Shown: in pieces, positions 63,199 through 64,000 of the stretch
Layout of the letters: the number at the start of each line of letters is the position of its first letter
Numbering within the stretch: the first letter of the stretch is position 1
NCBI RefSeq assembly: GCF_015291745.1
Contig: NZ_CP030059.1
Location: 6,227,501 to 6,291,500 of the forward strand
Length of the DNA: 64,000 bases
DNA from: Bradyrhizobium sp. CCBAU 53351
Lineage (GTDB): Bacteria > Pseudomonadota > Alphaproteobacteria > Rhizobiales > Xanthobacteraceae
Direction of reading: 5' to 3'
Program-made: the position numbers and the translations under genes
The notes under the pieces: model-generated
Seen by the model: the letters and a program-made list of their open reading frames with translations, nothing else
Database searches by the model: none
What the model was told of the DNA's origin: nothing

Positions 63199-64000
63199 TT
63201 AACCTGCGAGCGCCACATCGGGCGCCGTCCGGATCCAGCCCAGGGCCGGCGCGACCTTCTCCGCGACCAGATCGATCGAGCGCAGGACGCAGGCGTGCGG
63301 CGCATCGACCGAATGCACCTGGAAGACGAGATCGGTGATCCGCTCCAGCGTCGCGTCGCCCCGCAGCGAGGCGACGACGTGATCGGCGTCGCCGACATGG
63401 GTGTCGAACGCCGTGATCATTTCCTCCAGCGTCTCGCCCGGCTTGGCGTGACCGCCCTTCATGAATTGCGGCAGCGCGCGGCGCAGTCCAATGTCTGCGA
63501 GCCGCATCGCTTCGGCATGGTCGTCGGCGACGAAGACGCTGCGCGAGGCCATGATGCGCGGCTCAGCCCCCTTGGGCAGCGCTTCCAGATAGGCATCGAT
63601 CACCGGGTTCTGGATCTCGGCGAGCGTCGCCTTCGGTGCCTCCTTGGTGCGCGGCTGGGTGCGCGACAGCAACAGGCCATCGCCCGCCTTGCCGGCGCGG
63701 GCGCCGCCGGCGACCGAGAACGTCGCCTGCCAGATCCGCTTGTCCAGCTGCGGCCGCTGCGGATAGATCGTGTCACCGCCATCGAGCGGCTTGCCGACCA
63801 GGGCGGTGCGGACGACCTCGAGATTGCGGGCGAAAATCTCGTTGCGCTGGGCGCTGTCGAGGCCGAAGGCGGCGAAAGCCGAGGGATTGCCGCCGGTGCC
63901 GACGCCGAGTTCGAAGCGGCCGTTGCAGAGGAGATCCAGCACCGCGGCGTCCTCCGCCACCCGCACCGCATTCTCCAGCGGCAGCGTGACGATGCCGGTG
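63199..64000 (-). CDS. Luciferase-like FMN-dependent monooxygenase, N-terminus beyond window
   Basis: The C-terminal 267 codons of a bacterial luciferase-like monooxygenase. NGRFELGVGTGGNPSAFAAF, VRTALVGKPLDGG and ADIGLRRALPQF are typical TIM-barrel blocks. The frame is open to the window end (TGIVTLPLENAVRVAEDAAV), so the N-terminus is missing here. It belongs to the FMN-dependent group that accompanies CMD/AhpD pairs. It would use reduced FMN and oxygen on an unknown substrate. Confidence 0.87.
   Translation of the reverse strand, partial: TGIVTLPLENAVRVAEDAAVLDLLCNGRFELGVGTGGNPSAFAAFGLDSAQRNEIFARNLEVVRTALVGKPLDGGDTIYPQRPQLDKRIWQATFSVAGGARAGKAGDGLLLSRTQPRTKEAPKATLAEIQNPVIDAYLEALPKGAEPRIMASRSVFVADDHAEAMRLADIGLRRALPQFMKGGHAKPGETLEEMITAFDTHVGDADHVVASLRGDATLERITDLVFQVHSVDAPHACVLRSIDLVAEKVAPALGWIRTAPDVALAG

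Overview
This is a GC-rich, densely coded chromosomal window. The gene families, the flagellar gene order and the dispersed palindromic repeats all point to an alphaproteobacterium of the Bradyrhizobium group. That assignment rests on recognised families and layout, not on a database search. No rRNA gene, tRNA gene, CRISPR array, insertion sequence or phage was seen.

Bases 1-9500 hold unrelated housekeeping and metabolic genes: the end of a polyol dehydrogenase, an NTF2-like protein, a secreted metallo-beta-lactamase-fold hydrolase, a divergent tryptophanyl-tRNA synthetase, a lytic transglycosylase, a HAD phosphatase, an NAD-binding epimerase-like protein, a serine hydrolase of the beta-lactamase/family VIII esterase fold, and a Tat-exported dienelactone hydrolase-like protein.

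Bases 10160-48811 are a nearly complete flagellar locus of the rhizobial lateral type. The OmpR-like gene lafR/rem (12530-13303) lies at its left end. Most structural genes run on the minus strand. One block runs motA-fliM-(small membrane protein)-fliN-fliG-flhB-flgB-flgC-fliE-flgG-flgA-flgI-motE-flgH-fliL-fliP. Two near-identical flagellin genes follow, each with its own conserved leader. A second block runs fliF-fliH-motB-motC-fliK-transglycosylase-flgE-flgK-flgL-flaF-flbT-flgD-fliQ-flhA-fliR-(fliJ-like)-flgJ-flgN-(small membrane protein). A divergent plus-strand unit carries a DUF1217 protein, flgF and fliI. Many neighbours overlap by the four bases ATGA, GTGA or TTGA, which suggests coupled translation. 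FlaF and FlbT (flagellin regulation), MotC, MotE and a MotD-like FliK are alphaproteobacterial traits. No fliO, fliD, fliS, fliA or che gene was found here, so those functions are either absent or encoded elsewhere.

Two paralogous MarR-family regulators flank the locus (10160-10738 and 48176-48811). They share an unusual C-terminal four-cysteine pattern. The left copy has a perfect tandem 16-bp repeat just before its start codon. This pair and the duplicated flagellin leaders are the most interesting regulatory features.

Bases 49000-57300 hold a large porin with a structured upstream region, a third MarR regulator, an alpha/beta-hydrolase-like protein lacking the usual nucleophile, a ketopantoate-reductase-like protein, a winged-helix/YkgJ cysteine-cluster protein and a HerA-like ATPase. 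Bases 57293-64000 look like one minus-strand operon: a luciferase-like monooxygenase (cut by the window end), two carboxymuconolactone-decarboxylase/AhpD-like proteins and a branched-chain-amino-acid-type ABC transporter with a fused LivH-LivM permease.
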